NCBI GenBank assembly: GCA_011033025.1
Contig: WFMF01000242.1
Location: 186,001-250,000, forward strand
Origin: Beroe forskalii
Taxonomy: Eukaryota; Ctenophora; Nuda; Beroida; Beroidae
Direction: 5' to 3'
DNA: 64,000 nt
A model generated the notes under the pieces. That model was not told the DNA's origin. It did no database searches and worked only from the letters and a program-made list of their open reading frames with translations. The position numbers and the translations under genes are program-made. Below are positions 63,520 through 64,000 of this stretch, piece after piece (the first letter of the stretch is position 1; the number at the start of each line of letters is the position of its first letter).

Positions 63520-64000
63520 TATATGGTAAGTCGGTATGTCGGCCTTCCTGCATATAAGCATATAGACGGCTCTAAGTGACGTCACGGACCTAGACATCTC
63601 TTTCTTAGGACCCCAAACCAAATCTTAAGCTGATTTGCCTGCAACTCTTCACCTATTATAGATCTCTTCACCCTTTCATCGTTTGATAATTTTTCGAAAT
63701 TCTCCACATGACCAAAAGTCTGTTTCTCACCGTTCGATCGAGCATTTCGTTGGCTTTCGTTGCACGATTGTTAGCTGTTCCTCAGTTGAGCAGTTTGTTG
63801 TGAGTTGTCTGAGTTGTTTGACAAACATCATAATTACGTCGCGATCTGTATGTTTGTACGCAATTCAACATTATCCCGCGCATGAATGCGCGAACAAAAG
63901 TTCGCGTAATATTCTGTAAAGTGAATTTTGATGATGGTCATTCATATCTAATTAAATATTATCTAATTAAAAAACTCCGAAACGTCTGCACTCAGTTGGA
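63520..64000. other. Intergenic to window end, nothing identified
   Basis: Short ORF at 63683-63919 has no recognisable features. Confidence 0.4.

Overview
This is a window of animal nuclear DNA. It holds intron-rich metazoan genes with GT-AG introns, TATA and AATAAA signals, and a dense load of transposable elements, fold-back elements, satellites and palindromes. No species marker is present. A kuzbanian/ADAM10 metalloprotease gene and a neuropeptide-like precursor fix it as an animal. The acidic-spacer peptide precursor looks cnidarian- or placozoan-like, but I would only say 'invertebrate, possibly non-bilaterian'.

Layout. 1-9250: a minus-strand non-LTR retrotransposon (endonuclease, reverse transcriptase, RNase H) that runs off the left edge. 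It is broken by a 4.5-kb poly(A)-tailed non-coding insertion (1600-6126, 13-bp target duplication) and a 1.0-kb hAT-like element (7535-8578, 8-bp target duplication). 9240-17580: AT-rich repeats, a CACGTG cluster, several hairpin or cloverleaf elements, a long-TIR MITE and a 145-bp satellite. 17588-18678: a single-exon secreted Cu/Zn-SOD-like gene that lacks one copper ligand. 18895-20110: a TAGCCCC minisatellite. 20590-24829: an element with TIRs made of palindrome arrays, carrying a nested LTR retrotransposon whose only ORF is unrecognised. 25000-28500: CpG-rich repeats and a retroelement ORF fragment.

28856-49561: an 18-exon ADAM10 gene. All 17 intron phases close, giving a 728-residue protein with signal peptide, prodomain, RKKR furin site, HELGHNLGSP-H zinc site, Met-turn, disintegrin and Cys-rich region, transmembrane helix and short tail. 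Its introns host a MULE fossil, two TA-flanked elements of one family, a 2.2-kb fold-back, a 167-bp palindrome and several minisatellites, some of which repeat splice-site-like motifs.

49560-64000: MITEs, a hypothetical coiled-coil ORF (51639-52259, minus), a cloverleaf palindrome (53815-53987), a QTPGWG-repeat neuropeptide-like precursor (55510-55878, minus), fold-back elements, a 350-bp tandem duplication and a tRNA-like sequence.

The most unusual signal is a set of small multi-branched inverted-repeat elements (2908-3083, 12824-13020, 16435-16530, 21413-21530, 35098-35532, 53815-53987). Stem sequences differ from hairpin to hairpin, while the apical motif is held constant. Several apices carry facing GA/GA dinucleotides around a GGC/GCC block, which suggests that the folded single strand is the selected form.
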